Origin: Rosettibacter primus
GTDB taxonomy: Bacteria > Bacteroidota > Ignavibacteria > Ignavibacteriales > Melioribacteraceae
NCBI RefSeq assembly: GCF_036860675.1
Contig: NZ_JAYKGK010000007.1
Span: 1 to 64,000 of the forward strand
Direction: 5' to 3'
DNA length: 64,000 nt
Shown: positions 18,457 through 27,467 of the stretch, piece by piece
Position numbering within the stretch: the first letter of the stretch is position 1
Layout: every line of letters begins with the position of its first letter
Notes under the pieces: model-generated
The model's input: only the letters and a program-made list of their open reading frames with translations
What the model was told of the DNA's origin: nothing
Database searches by the model: none
Position numbers and translations under genes: made by a program

Positions 18457-18615
18457 AGTCATACTAAGTCTGCTGCAGGCGGACGAAGTATCTCAACAAA
18501 AAAGAATAATACAGTCATTCTGAATGGAGTGAAGCGAAATGAAGAATCTCTTAAAAACAAAAAGCTGTGATTAGATTCTTCGTCGTCCACATAACGGCAG
18601 CCTCCTCAGAATGAC
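18457..18615. repeat. GTCATTCTGA palindromic repeat, tandem copy 1
   Basis: A left-arm-only unit (18457-18494) is followed by a full palindromic unit (18514-18615). Its ends GTCATTCTGA and TCAGAATGAC are inverted, and its inner arms GAAGAATCT and AGATTCTTC are also inverted. The whole block matches 23668-23826 base for base over most of its 159 bp. Confidence 0.85.
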
Positions 18616-18664
18616 AGGGAAAAGAGTAGCCGCGGTCTCCTTAGAACAACAGAGAAAGTAGTAT

Positions 18665-18770
18665 TGTCATTCTGAGTCCGCCATTTAGGCGGACGAAGAA
18701 TCTCTTAAAAACAAAAAATTGAGATTAGATTCTTCGTTATCCACCTTTCGGTGGGATTCCTCAGAACGAC
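18665..18770. repeat. GTCATTCTGA palindromic repeat, copy 2
   Basis: GTCATTCTGAG at the left end and CTCAGAACGAC at the right end are inverted, with inner inverted arms GAAGAATCT and AGATTCTTC. The left and right arms each carry their own small palindrome (GTCCGCC..GGCGGAC and CCACC..GGTGG), so an RNA copy would fold into a branched hairpin. Confidence 0.85.
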
Positions 18771-19224
18771 AAAATAAATTTCACGCAAATAACTCGGATT
18801 GTCGCAGATATTCGCAGATGATAAAATGCCATTTCCTTGTTATACTCATAGATTTTTCAAAAGAGATTCTTCTAAGTAACATGAAGTGAAGCTTAGTTAA
18901 TTAAACATTCTCATTTCTCAATTCTTGAAAGTTCTTGATTTTTTTTTGACATTTAATAAAATTGTTCAGAGAAATTTCCAGGGCTGATTTCTTCTTACAG
19001 TATATAAGTTCATCACATTTTTCAGAGGGTGGAAAACAAGCAAGTAAAATAAATTTCTGTTCACTTCAGTTAAAAGAATTATTCCTTCAGCCAAATGCTG
19101 ATGAGCCTCTGGCTCAGATTGTAATTTTATCAAGTATATCATTGGAGGTATAGAATGAAAAAGAAGTTTCCTCATAAAATGGTAACTCCATAAAAATTAA
19201 AATCAGTTAATAAAGGTGAAAATT

Positions 19225-20541
19225 ATGAATAGTATGAATTTAATAATAGCTTTATTCATTCTGTTATTTACAAATGTTTATGCACAATGGGAAGTACAGA
19301 ATAGCAAAGTAAAAGTAGATCTAAATGATGTTTGTTTTGTAGATACATTATATGGGTGGGCAGTAGGAGATAGTTCAACAATAATTAACACAACTGATGG
19401 AGGCTTAAATTGGTATAAACAAATTTGTCCTGTAGAAAACATTAAGTTAAGAAAACTACAATTCGTAAGTTATTATGTTGGATATATTTTAGGCTCGAAT
19501 GGCAAAATACTGTCTACAAAAGATGGAGGGAAAACGTGGATAATATGTGAAAGCGGATTAGAGGAGGGTTTCAATTTGACCGATTTATCATTTGTCAATG
19601 AAGATGAAGGTTGGTTAACTGGATATAAAACTTATTTTGATCATGGTATTGGCTTAATTATTCATACAGTTGATGGTGGAAAATCATGGAATAAGCAATT
19701 AGAAATTAAATCTTATGATCAGTTTAGTGCTAAATTATTTACAGCTGTAAAATTTCAGAATAATAATACTGGCTGGGCATTTGCAGGTGACTATGTCGAT
19801 AGCTTTTCCGAGACCTTTGTTTATAAAACTTCTGATGGGGGAACTTCCTGGGTAAATGTTGGAATAGTTAAAGCCACTCCATTACGTATACTAAGAATTG
19901 CAGGAAAAGATACACTTTGGGGAGGAGGATTAAAGTTTGTAACATCAGTAGATGGTGGTTATAACTGGAATTATTTTGAAAATGAATTTGGGAATGCTTC
20001 TTCACTTGCCCCTATTGATGGCTTAAAAGGATGGGTTTATTTTTCTAATATTTTTATGCAAAAAAAACAAGTTCTTTATACTACAAATGCTGGTAAAACA
20101 TGGTCTGAGGAATTTAGCCTACCAGATGGATTTATTGTGGGAATGAATTATATAAATGGAAATTTATGGGTTGTAGGTAACAATGGTCTAATTATGAAAA
20201 AAAAATCGGTGATTACTTCTATTAATACGAAAAAACCTGAAATATCTGGAGAATTTAAACTCAATCAAAATTACCCAAATCCATTTAATTCTCGAACAGC
20301 TATATCGTATGAATTAGCTAATGAATCAGATGTAGAATTAAAAATATATGATATGATGGGAAGATCAATAAAAACAATAAGATATTGTTCCCAGCCAGTT
20401 GGAGCTCATACTATTTTATGGGATGGTACTAATGACATTGGCCATTTAGTTTCGAGTGGAGTATACATATATAACTTGATTTCGAGCTCAAAAACAGGGA
20501 AGAATTTTTTTAGTTCATCTAAAATGATTTTTTTGAAATAA
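19225..20541 (+). CDS. T9SS-secreted Ycf48/BNR-like beta-propeller protein
   Basis: I take the ATG at 19225, which has AAAGGTG seven bases upstream, over the in-frame GTG at 19216. A signal peptide ends at NVYAQ. The body is a beta-propeller of repeated blades with the Asp-box-like pattern TxDGGxxW (TTDGGLNW, TKDGGKTW, TVDGGKSW, TSDGGTSW, SVDGGYNW), as in Ycf48/sialidase-like secreted proteins. The C-terminus (from about residue 350) is a FlgD-like T9SS sorting domain with NYPNPFN, IYDMMGRSI and SSGVYIYNL. It is a secreted or surface-anchored protein with no catalytic motif; binding or scaffolding is the likely role. It lies next to two other cargo genes. Confidence 0.85.
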   Translation: MNSMNLIIALFILLFTNVYAQWEVQNSKVKVDLNDVCFVDTLYGWAVGDSSTIINTTDGGLNWYKQICPVENIKLRKLQFVSYYVGYILGSNGKILSTKDGGKTWIICESGLEEGFNLTDLSFVNEDEGWLTGYKTYFDHGIGLIIHTVDGGKSWNKQLEIKSYDQFSAKLFTAVKFQNNNTGWAFAGDYVDSFSETFVYKTSDGGTSWVNVGIVKATPLRILRIAGKDTLWGGGLKFVTSVDGGYNWNYFENEFGNASSLAPIDGLKGWVYFSNIFMQKKQVLYTTNAGKTWSEEFSLPDGFIVGMNYINGNLWVVGNNGLIMKKKSVITSINTKKPEISGEFKLNQNYPNPFNSRTAISYELANESDVELKIYDMMGRSIKTIRYCSQPVGAHTILWDGTNDIGHLVSSGVYIYNLISSSKTGKNFFSSSKMIFLK

Positions 20542-20553
20542 AATTTAATAGGA

Positions 20554-21134
20554 ATGAATATGAAAAAATTAATCATTACAATAATAATTATATTTATTGA
20601 TTTAACTTTTGTAAATAATATTTCGCATGCATCGGATATGAAATATTATAACTTTGTTGAATTAATAAACAAGAGCGATCTTATAGTACTTGCAAGGTAA
20701 TCTCTATAAAGTCCTATCAAAAAGAAAAAGGCCGAATTTATAGTGATATAACATTTCGAGTAAAAAGAATTTATAAGGGACAATACAATGATATCGAAGA
20801 TATAACTTTTACATATTTAGGTGGAACCCTTGATGGTATTACTACAATAGTACTTGAATATCCACAGTTTATTAAAAACCAAGAATCAATTCTTTTTTTA
20901 AATAAGAATTCTCAAAAAAACAATAAACAAAACAAATATACTATTACCGCATTATCACAAGGTAAGTTTAATATATATCCTGATTATAAAAACAATTTTT
21001 ATGTGATTAGGGATAGATTTGCTGATTATACTCTTGAAATTATCAAAGAAGGTAATAGAGTCTATCTTAATAATAGAAATAATATTCCACTCAATGATTT
21101 TATAAGATATTTAAATGAGTGTATTAATAAATAA
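20554..21134 (+). pseudogene. Small exported protein of unknown function, broken by one frameshift
   Basis: An ORF opens at 20554 (or the in-frame ATG at 20560) with a signal-like N-terminus (KKLIITIIIIFIDLTF), reads NKSDLIVLAR and stops at 20700. The protein continues without gap in the frame that starts at GTA 20697 (VISIKSYQKEKG, FRVKRIYKG, LGGTLDGITT, ESILFLNKN) to the stop at 21134. Restoring one base, for example GCAAGG to GCAAAGG, gives about 192 residues. The pattern SDLIVLAKV, then RVKRIYKG, then a glycine-rich GGT with SILFL, is that of small secreted proteins often found beside matrixin-type proteases; I know no function for them. It is either a real lesion or a sequencing error. 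Confidence 0.7.
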
Positions 21135-21163
21135 ATTAATAACTAAATTCATGAGTTTTGAAA

Positions 21164-22177
21164 ATGAAAACAAAAGTTATTTTACATATACTTTATTTAA
21201 TTATGCTTTTGTCCATAACTTTTTTATTTAGCGGAGAAACTTATATAGATTTAATGGGAAATGGTCCTACTTATGAAGCCTATTGGGTATCAAAAGGATC
21301 AAACAATATTGTTTATTGGCAATATCATCATATTGATTGGTATCTTGAAGAAAATGGAGCTGGCGATGGTTTTACTTATCAACAAACACAAGCATTAATT
21401 AATTCGGCTTATAATACATGGGAAAATGTTACAACTAGCGATATGACATTTAATTATGCAGGTTCTGTTTCAGGAACATATGGTAATGATGGTAAAAATG
21501 GACATTACTGGATTTATTACGGCGACCCATTATTTAATGAAGGCGAAGTATTTGACTCTACATATAACGCTTCCGCTGTGACAATTCTAACTTGTAATTC
21601 AAATAATCAATTGTTAGATGTTGATATTGTTTATAATGGAGAGAAAGTATGGTATGATAATAATGATGCTTGGAATGACATACAATCAGTAGCAACACAT
21701 GAAATTGGTCATCAGATAGGATTGGGTCATACATTTTATTCCACAATACCTTATCCTGTTATGAATACACCAAACAACCCTGCAAATAATAGAAGACTCC
21801 TCAAATTTGAAGATGAAGAAGGAATATCGTTCTTATATGCCGGTAATCTAATTGATAATGAAACATTTTCTGGAACAAATTATTTTAATTGGAATTTGAC
21901 AGTCCCCCAAGGTAAAACACTAACAATCCAATCAGGTTCTACTATTTATTTCCAAAATAACTCATCATTAACAATTAATGGCACATTAAATATTGGGAAT
22001 AATGTACGATTGTATTTTTCTAATGGTAGCTCTCTTATAATAAACGGCACACTCAATGCACTTGGCAGCTCTGATAATAGAATTACATTTGATAGATTAG
22101 GCAATAGCGGCAACTGGGTTGGTATTCGCTTCAATAATGGAAAAGCAGCGGTACAATCAATTATGCAAATATTCTAA
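21164..22177 (+). CDS. Secreted matrixin-type metalloprotease, 5' part of a frameshifted gene
   Basis: The likely start is the ATG at 21164 (a TTG two codons upstream is in frame). After a signal peptide comes a metzincin protease domain with the zinc motif HEIGHQIGLGH, a Met-turn candidate in YPVMN, and a helix-rich N-terminal part (TQALINSAYNTWENV). From about residue 230 the chain turns into beta-helix-like repeats (LTINGTLNIGNNVRLYFSNGSS). The frame then shifts at an A-run near 22141-22144 and ends after an unrelated tail (AAVQSIMQIF). The rest of the protein continues in another frame from 22144. Intact, it would be a protease with a beta-helix, a helical region and a T9SS domain, secreted outside the cell. 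Confidence 0.85.
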   Translation: MKTKVILHILYLIMLLSITFLFSGETYIDLMGNGPTYEAYWVSKGSNNIVYWQYHHIDWYLEENGAGDGFTYQQTQALINSAYNTWENVTTSDMTFNYAGSVSGTYGNDGKNGHYWIYYGDPLFNEGEVFDSTYNASAVTILTCNSNNQLLDVDIVYNGEKVWYDNNDAWNDIQSVATHEIGHQIGLGHTFYSTIPYPVMNTPNNPANNRRLLKFEDEEGISFLYAGNLIDNETFSGTNYFNWNLTVPQGKTLTIQSGSTIYFQNNSSLTINGTLNIGNNVRLYFSNGSSLIINGTLNALGSSDNRITFDRLGNSGNWVGIRFNNGKAAVQSIMQIF

Positions 22178-23559
22178 ATGCAAATTTTGGAGTTTATTTT
22201 AACAGTACAGGTTATAATTACATTACAATATCAAACAGCACTATTCAAAATAATAATGGTTATGGAATATATTGTTATAACTCATCACCAACAATTAACA
22301 ATAACCAAATACTGAATAACGGCTCGTATGGAATTTATTGTTATTATTATTCAAATCCTTACGTGGTCAATAATATAATAAAAGGTCATACTACAACAGG
22401 AATTAAATCCACTTACTATTCAGCACCAACGGGAGCTTTGTATTATTATGGACCAGGAAATAATGTTATAAAAGATAATACTGGCTATGGATTGCAGGCA
22501 GATTATAACGGAAACATTAACTTTGGAAGTACTGGCGGCGGGGGTTCAAACAGTATATATAATAATTCATCATACGAAGCCTGTGCAATATACGGTGCAA
22601 CAATATGGGCACAATATAACTGGTGGGGTTCATACCCGCCAAACATCAATGAGTTTTATTCATACCAATCAACAATTCACAATGAAAATCCATTGAGCAG
22701 CGACCCAAATAGTGGGAGGGGATTAATATTAGAAGAGAACAATGGACAATTAAAAGGAATTAGTTTGAAGAAAACAACAAGTATGATAGAAAAAGGGACA
22801 GACCCCAATAAAGAAATTGAATACTATCTTAATATATTAAGAAACGAAGGAAACACTTTATTAGGCAGATATGCATTGATAAAACTTGAAGATGCATATA
22901 ATAAATCAAAAAGAGAAGGCTTTGAAGAATTAATAAACAAAGAAATATTTTCGAGGGGAGGAATGAAAGATGAGCTAACGGTTATGGGTTATGAACTAAT
23001 TAATCATGGTTTATTGAATAAAGGTGATTTTAAAGGAGTAATTAAAAATCTTGAAAAAATTAGATTTGAGCTTACATTAAATGAACATATCGAAAAAAAT
23101 ACATTGTTTGCACTTGGTTCAGTATATCTAAATTGTTTGAATGATAAAGAAAAAGCAAATGAATATTTTAGTGAACTAAAATCAAAATATCCGGAAGACT
23201 TATTGGTATATGACAGCGAAAAGTTATTGGGAAATAATCGAGGATTATTTAGAGTAGCAGAAAAAAATAGGGTAGAGAAAAATGAAGATGATATATTAAC
23301 ATTGCTAAGCAATTATCCTAATCCATTTAATCCATCAACGATTATCAGTTATCAGTTGCCAGAGAAAAATTTTGTTACAATAAAAGTATATGACATATTA
23401 GGCAGAGAAGTAGCAACTTTAGTAAATGAATACAAAGATGCAGGCACTTACAAAGTAGAATTTTCAGCTGATGAGTATCAACTTTCGAGCGGAGTATATT
23501 TTTACACGCTTCAAGCAGGGAAGAATTATATAGTTAAAAAGATGATGCTGGCGAAATGA
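22144..23559 (+). pseudogene. 3' part of the frameshifted matrixin/T9SS gene
   Basis: This frame continues the upstream matrixin without loss of homologous pattern: SSGTINYANILNANFGVYF follows directly on FNNGK. It has no start of its own (the first GTG, 22363, is mid-repeat). It encodes right-handed beta-helix repeats (SNSTIQNNNGYGIY, NNNQILNNGSYGIY), a NWWG-type cap, and then a helical, TPR-like stretch (about 22810-23200) with ALGSVYLNCLNDKEKANEYF. It ends with a full T9SS sorting domain (NYPNPFNPST, VYDILGREVATLVNEY, SSGVYFYTL). The beta-helix may bind polysaccharide. The reading frame is otherwise clean, so a one-base error or a recent lesion is likely. Confidence 0.8.
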
Positions 23560-23667
23560 TTCTGTCAATATTACCAAGATTACAAGAGTAGTAAAACGAA
23601 ACATAGTTTCGTGAGAACAAGACAAAAATTATAACAAAAAATTCTGATAAGGAAATAACATAATAAT

Positions 23668-23826
23668 AGTCATACTGAGTTCGCTGCAGGCGGACGAAGT
23701 ATCTCAACAAAAAAGAATAATACAGTCATTCTGAATGGAACGAAGCGGGATGAAGAATCTCATTAAAACAAAAAATTTGGACTAGATTCTTCGTAGTCCA
23801 CCTAACGGTGGTCGCCTCAGAATGAC
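23668..23826. repeat. GTCATTCTGA palindromic repeat, tandem copy 3
   Basis: This is a left-arm-only unit followed by a full palindromic unit (23725-23826). It is the same length and order as 18457-18615 and nearly identical through the linker (CTCAACAAAAAAGAATAATA). Both copies lie downstream of the 3' end of a T9SS cargo gene. Confidence 0.85.
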
Positions 23827-23916
23827 AGAAAAATATATATCATTTTGATGAATTATTTTATGTTATTAAAAAAATTAAAGAAAATATTCAGGAAGTAAAG
23901 ATTCTGAGGCTTAAAG

Positions 23917-23939
23917 TCCCTCTCTTTTTAAGAGAGGGA
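23917..23939. repeat. CCCTCTCT/AGAGAGGG hairpin repeat
   Basis: TCCCTCTCT and AGAGAGGGA form a 9-bp stem around five bases, followed by GTTAGGGAGAG. The form is that of a short dispersed palindrome rather than a terminator, because no T-run follows on either strand. Confidence 0.5.
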
Positions 23940-24063
23940 GTTAGGGAGAGTTCTTTATAATGATTAATTGTGATAAAGTCTAAAATCGAAGAATCTCTTT
24001 GAAATGTAATATTGGTATTATGATTTTTTGCATGTTTTTACAAATGATGCAGTAATATAAAAA

Positions 24064-24165
24064 GTCATTCTGAATGGAGTGAAGCGAAATGAAGAATCTC
24101 ATTAAAACAAAAAATTGAGATTAGATTCTTCGTCGTCCACCTATTAGCGGTCTCTTCAGAATGAC
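24064..24165. repeat. GTCATTCTGA palindromic repeat, copy 4
   Basis: A full unit with ends GTCATTCTGA and TCAGAATGAC and inner arms GAAGAATCT/AGATTCTTC. As at 18615-18653, it is followed by an extra, diverged right arm (24181-24202), suggesting that units grow or decay in the same orientation. Confidence 0.85.
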
Positions 24166-24301
24166 AGGGAAGAAAATAACGGCGGTTTCCTAAGAATGTC
24201 AGTAAGAATTTAGTAACACAGATACGAATTACAAAAATTTTCACAAATGGAAATTTGTAGCACAAAGCAAAACATTGTAGAAAAAGGATAATTTTATATT
24301 G

Positions 24302-24568
24302 CTAAGTAGATAGTGATTTAATTGAATTGTTAATTTTTTCTATTAACTCTTCTCTTGAAATATGTTCGAATTTAATTTTTGCTGTTTTAATAAATACTTC
24401 CGGTGGGTCTCCCTCGCCTTTCATATAACGATATAAATTAAATCCAAGTCGGTATCTTTCATTCATTATAGGTATATATTCTTTTAATGATTCGGCAATA
24501 TTGTAACATTTCTTTTCAAGCGAATCTTCTGGAAATAGTTTTGTTGCCGGCGGTGGTAATGTTGTCAT
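24302..24568 (-). CDS. Unrecognised small soluble protein
   Basis: The 88-residue frame begins MTTLPPPATKLFPEDS and has charged, helix-forming composition (ESLKEYIPIMNERYRLGFNLYRYMKG; ISREELIEKINNSIKSL). There is no signal peptide or membrane segment. I do not recognise the family. The codon use and composition look like real coding sequence, unlike the repeat-derived frame just downstream. It is divergent from the glycosyltransferase gene at 24695, with which it may share a control region. Confidence 0.55.
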   Translation of the reverse strand: MTTLPPPATKLFPEDSLEKKCYNIAESLKEYIPIMNERYRLGFNLYRYMKGEGDPPEVFIKTAKIKFEHISREELIEKINNSIKSLST

Positions 24569-24694
24569 TTCTCAATCTCATTATTTTTTCTGTCGAAAAA
24601 TAATTAAGAATGAACTTACTTCCAACCAGAACTTTGAATGCTAAAATTTATTATCTAATTTTTGGTTCAAAATTATTTATTGTTAAGAAAAAAT

Positions 24695-25675
24695 TTGAAA
24701 AGAATATTAGTAATTCGGTTAAGCTCGCTTGGAGATGTGTTACTCACAACTCCAATTATACGCGCATTGAAAAAAAAATATTCGAATTCTCAAATTGATT
24801 TTCTCGTAAGAAGTCAGTATGCAGATGTTTTAAAATATAACCAGTATCTGGAAAAAGTTTACGAGTTTAATACAGAACATATTGAAGAATTGTTAAATGA
24901 ACTTAAACAAAACAAATACAACTTTATTCTTGATTTACAAAATAATTTTAGAAGCAGAAAAGTAACATTTAATTTAAAAGCTCCGGTTTACCGCTTTAAC
25001 AAACACTCCGTAAAAAAATTTTTACTTGTTAATTTCAAAATAAATTTATTACGAAAATCAAAAACAATTGTTGAAAGATATGCAAATTCATTTCCTGATA
25101 TTCAATTAGATAGTGATGGTCTGGAAATATTTATTCCAGAAGAAATTGAAAATAAAATTTTTGATTTTAAGAATGAATCCATTATAGGTTTTTGTCCGGG
25201 TTCAAAACATTTTACTAAAAGATGGTTGCCTGAATATTTTATTGAACTTGGGAAAAAACTTTCGAGAGAAGGGTTTATTGTACTAATTTTTGGTGGGAAA
25301 GATGATGAAACAATATGCTCTGAGATAAGCAAACAAATTCCAAATAGTATTAATCTGCAGAACAATGATGAAATTCTTGTAACTGCTGCTTATATGAAAA
25401 AATGCAAATTGATAGTAACAAATGATTCGGGATTAATGCACACAGCTGCTGCAGTGAATACACCAGTTGTAGTAATATTTGGTTCAAGTGTGAAAGAATT
25501 TGGATTTGTACCATACAAAATAAAGAATTTGATACTCGAGAATGAATTATTAATTTGCAGACCTTGCAGTCATATTGGAAAAGAAAAATGCCCAGAAAAT
25601 CATTTTAAATGTATGAAAGATTTAACCCCTGATTTTGTTTTTCATAACGTAATAAACTTTCTAAATGAATTATGA
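24695..25675 (+). CDS. Glycosyltransferase family 9 (heptosyltransferase-like)
   Basis: I place the start at the TTG at 24695, giving (M)KRILVIRLSSLGDVLLTTP, the standard N-terminus of ADP-heptose:LPS heptosyltransferases. An in-frame TTG at 24662 would add 11 atypical residues. The N-terminal Rossmann domain carries RLSSLGDV; the C-terminal domain has GFCPGS, IFGGKDD and the nucleotide-sugar motif NDSGLMHTAAAVNTPVVVIFG. It ends with the cysteine-rich segment CRPCSHIGKEKC often seen in this family. The enzyme should add heptose (or a related sugar) to the LPS inner core at the cytoplasmic face. Its stop overlaps the next gene's ATG by four bases, fitting a core operon with the Kdo transferase. 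Confidence 0.87.
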   Translation: MKRILVIRLSSLGDVLLTTPIIRALKKKYSNSQIDFLVRSQYADVLKYNQYLEKVYEFNTEHIEELLNELKQNKYNFILDLQNNFRSRKVTFNLKAPVYRFNKHSVKKFLLVNFKINLLRKSKTIVERYANSFPDIQLDSDGLEIFIPEEIENKIFDFKNESIIGFCPGSKHFTKRWLPEYFIELGKKLSREGFIVLIFGGKDDETICSEISKQIPNSINLQNNDEILVTAAYMKKCKLIVTNDSGLMHTAAAVNTPVVVIFGSSVKEFGFVPYKIKNLILENELLICRPCSHIGKEKCPENHFKCMKDLTPDFVFHNVINFLNEL

Positions 25676-26946
25676 GAATAATCTGGTATTTGCTTTATAA
25701 TATTTTTTATTATCCTGCATTATATGCCTTAGTTTTAATTTCTCCTTTTCTTAATGAAAAAATCAGAATTAGTATACAGGATAGAAAAAATCTTTTTTCG
25801 AATCTTGAGAAAGACCTTTCAAAAATTGACAGAAAGAAGAAAAGTATCTGGGTTCATTCTTCTTCTATGGGTGAATTTGAACAGGCAAAGCCAATAATTG
25901 AAAAAATAAAATCAGAAAAAGATGTCAATATAATTGTTACTTTTTTTTCTCCCTCTGGTTATCGTAATTCACTTAAATATCCTTATGCGGATGTAATTTG
26001 TTATATGCCCTTTGATATTCCAAAACATGCAGAAAAATTTTTGGAAATGATAGACCCAGTTCTTGCAATATTTATGCGATACGATATATGGCCAAATATG
26101 ATTTGGCAACTAAAAAATAAAAAGATTCCTTTTTTTATTGTAGATGCTACAATGCGAAATAATAATAAACGTTATTTACCAGTAATAAAAAATTTTCATA
26201 AACATATATATTCATGTGCAGAAAAAATTCTTGCTGTTTCTGAAAATGATGTGAAAAACTTTTTAATGTTTGGAGTTAATCCAGAAAGAATAAAAGCTGT
26301 AGGAGATACCCGATTTGACAGGGTTTATCAAAAAAGTCTTCAGGCAAAAGAAAAAAAATTGTTCCGCGAAGGAATTTTTGAAGGGAAAAAAATTTTAGTA
26401 TTGGGAAGCACATGGGAGAGCGATGAGGAAGTAATATTTCCAGCAGTAACTAATTTATTAAAATATGATAAAGATGTTGTTGTGATAATTGTTCCCCACG
26501 AACCGACACTCATTCACCTTGAGAAGATAGAAAATTATTTTTACAAAAAATATAAAACTATAAGATTTTCATTCATGAATAATTATAATAATGAACAAAT
26601 TATTATTGTGGATTCAATTGGAATATTGCTTACACTGTATTACTATGCAGATGTTGCTTATGTAGGAGGAAGCTTTAAGCAAATTCATAATGTTCTTGAG
26701 CCGGCTGTATATGGAATTCCTGTGATTTATGGTCCTAAACACGAAAACAGTCAAGAAGCAATTAAGTTAAGAGAAATTGGAGGAGGATTAGTTATTCATA
26801 ATAAAAAATCTGCATATAAAACTTTGCGAAAACTCTTTTCTGATGAATTATACAGAAAAAATATTGGCCAAATTTGTGGCAAGTTTGTAAGAGACAACAT
26901 CGGAGCTTCAGAAAGTATAGTAAAAGAAATTTATTCTTTTCTATAA
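25672..26946 (+). CDS. waaA: 3-deoxy-D-manno-octulosonic acid transferase
   Basis: The 424-residue protein has an N-terminal membrane-anchoring helix (IIWYLLYNIFYYPALYALVL). A GT30 fold follows: IWVHSSSMGEFEQAKPII includes the general-base glutamate (E68), with FFSPSGY, then MRYDIWPNMIWQ, VGDTRFDRV, and the C-terminal VGGSFKQIHNVLEPAVYGIPVIYGP signature. It transfers Kdo from CMP-Kdo to lipid A at the inner membrane, the first step of core synthesis. The start codon overlaps the upstream heptosyltransferase stop (ATGA). Length and motifs are normal. Whether it adds one or more Kdo residues cannot be read from sequence. Confidence 0.94.
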   Translation: MRIIWYLLYNIFYYPALYALVLISPFLNEKIRISIQDRKNLFSNLEKDLSKIDRKKKSIWVHSSSMGEFEQAKPIIEKIKSEKDVNIIVTFFSPSGYRNSLKYPYADVICYMPFDIPKHAEKFLEMIDPVLAIFMRYDIWPNMIWQLKNKKIPFFIVDATMRNNNKRYLPVIKNFHKHIYSCAEKILAVSENDVKNFLMFGVNPERIKAVGDTRFDRVYQKSLQAKEKKLFREGIFEGKKILVLGSTWESDEEVIFPAVTNLLKYDKDVVVIIVPHEPTLIHLEKIENYFYKKYKTIRFSFMNNYNNEQIIIVDSIGILLTLYYYADVAYVGGSFKQIHNVLEPAVYGIPVIYGPKHENSQEAIKLREIGGGLVIHNKKSAYKTLRKLFSDELYRKNIGQICGKFVRDNIGASESIVKEIYSFL

Positions 26947-27467
26947 TAATATTTCTTGTTGTTTATTGACATATCATATAAAAGTCCACATTATAAAGTA
27001 AAATTCGTTTTTTTGACTTTCAATTGTAGATTAACAAATTTTATGAATTTATGAAATTAAACTGGAAGTATATAGCAATTTCAAAGTCATTGTTTCATTA
27101 ATGTTAATAGTCTTTCTTAAAATCTTTCTGCTGTAGAAAAGTAAACAAACCAGTTGATGAGAATATTAAGTAATCAAGTTCACTACAATTGTGAAAAGTG
27201 AGACTCAAAAATTCTTTTAACCCCATGCTTTATGAAAAACAACTTTTATGCAAATGGTTTTTCATTTATGAATGATTCATGATTGTTAACTATTATAATT
27301 TTTAAATCAATCTTTATTAAGTTATAAAGCAGGCAAACTTTGATTAAGAACAAATTTCAAATCGGTTTTTATCAAAACTTTTCTAATTCATCAAATCTTT
27401 TTCAACTCAATTATGTTCGTTTAGAATTTATTCATTATTTTTAAGATAAAGATTATGGAGTTATGTA
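26947..27467. other. Intergenic stretch upstream of the phosphohexomutase gene
   Basis: These 521 AT-rich bases have no supported gene. A 9-bp inverted repeat (ATGAAAAAC at 27232, GTTTTTCAT ending 27265) can form a hairpin. TATGTTCG about 50 bases before the ATG at 27468 is one base away from a TAnnTTTG -7 element. The length suggests a long leader or regulatory region, but nothing decisive is visible. Confidence 0.4.

Larger units (their letters stand above)
18308..19224. other. Intergenic region rich in palindromic repeats
   Basis: The region holds a strong terminator (18334-18374), then copies of the GTCATTCTGA repeat family (18457-18615 and 18665-18770, plus stray right arms near 18632). 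It also has a decayed stretch near 18781-18825 that resembles a different short dispersed repeat (CACGCAAATAACTCGG). Two overlapping opposite-strand frames near 18962-19175 lack support. A 12-codon frame at 19155-19193 (MKKKFPHKMVTP) has a good ribosome site (GGAGGT) but no recognisable identity. Confidence 0.6.
23560..24301. other. Intergenic region with palindromic repeats
   Basis: After the T9SS gene come the 159-bp repeat block (23668-23826), a hairpin of another repeat type at 23917-23939 (TCCCTCTCT/AGAGAGGGA), a further GTCATTCTGA palindrome (24064-24165) with an extra right arm near 24181-24202, and a decayed segment (24205-24260). A minus-strand frame at 24065-24265 only reads through the repeat. 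No gene is supported. Confidence 0.65.

Noticed and set aside
18962..19175. Two overlapping opposite-strand frames of 63 and 69 codons
   Set aside because: They cover the same DNA, neither has a convincing start, and the region is a repeat-rich intergenic tract.
22139..22150. Programmed -1 frameshift in the matrixin gene
   Set aside because: No X XXY YYZ slippery heptamer or downstream structure is evident; a one-base indel explains it better.
18457..23826. CRISPR-like direct repeats
   Set aside because: The repeats are palindromic, long, few and far apart, with no regular spacers and no cas genes.
24065..24265. 66-codon minus-strand frame
   Set aside because: It reads through the GTCATTCTGA repeat unit and its decayed flank.
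24610..24798. 62-codon plus-strand frame
   Set aside because: It overlaps the well-supported glycosyltransferase start in another frame and has no family features.
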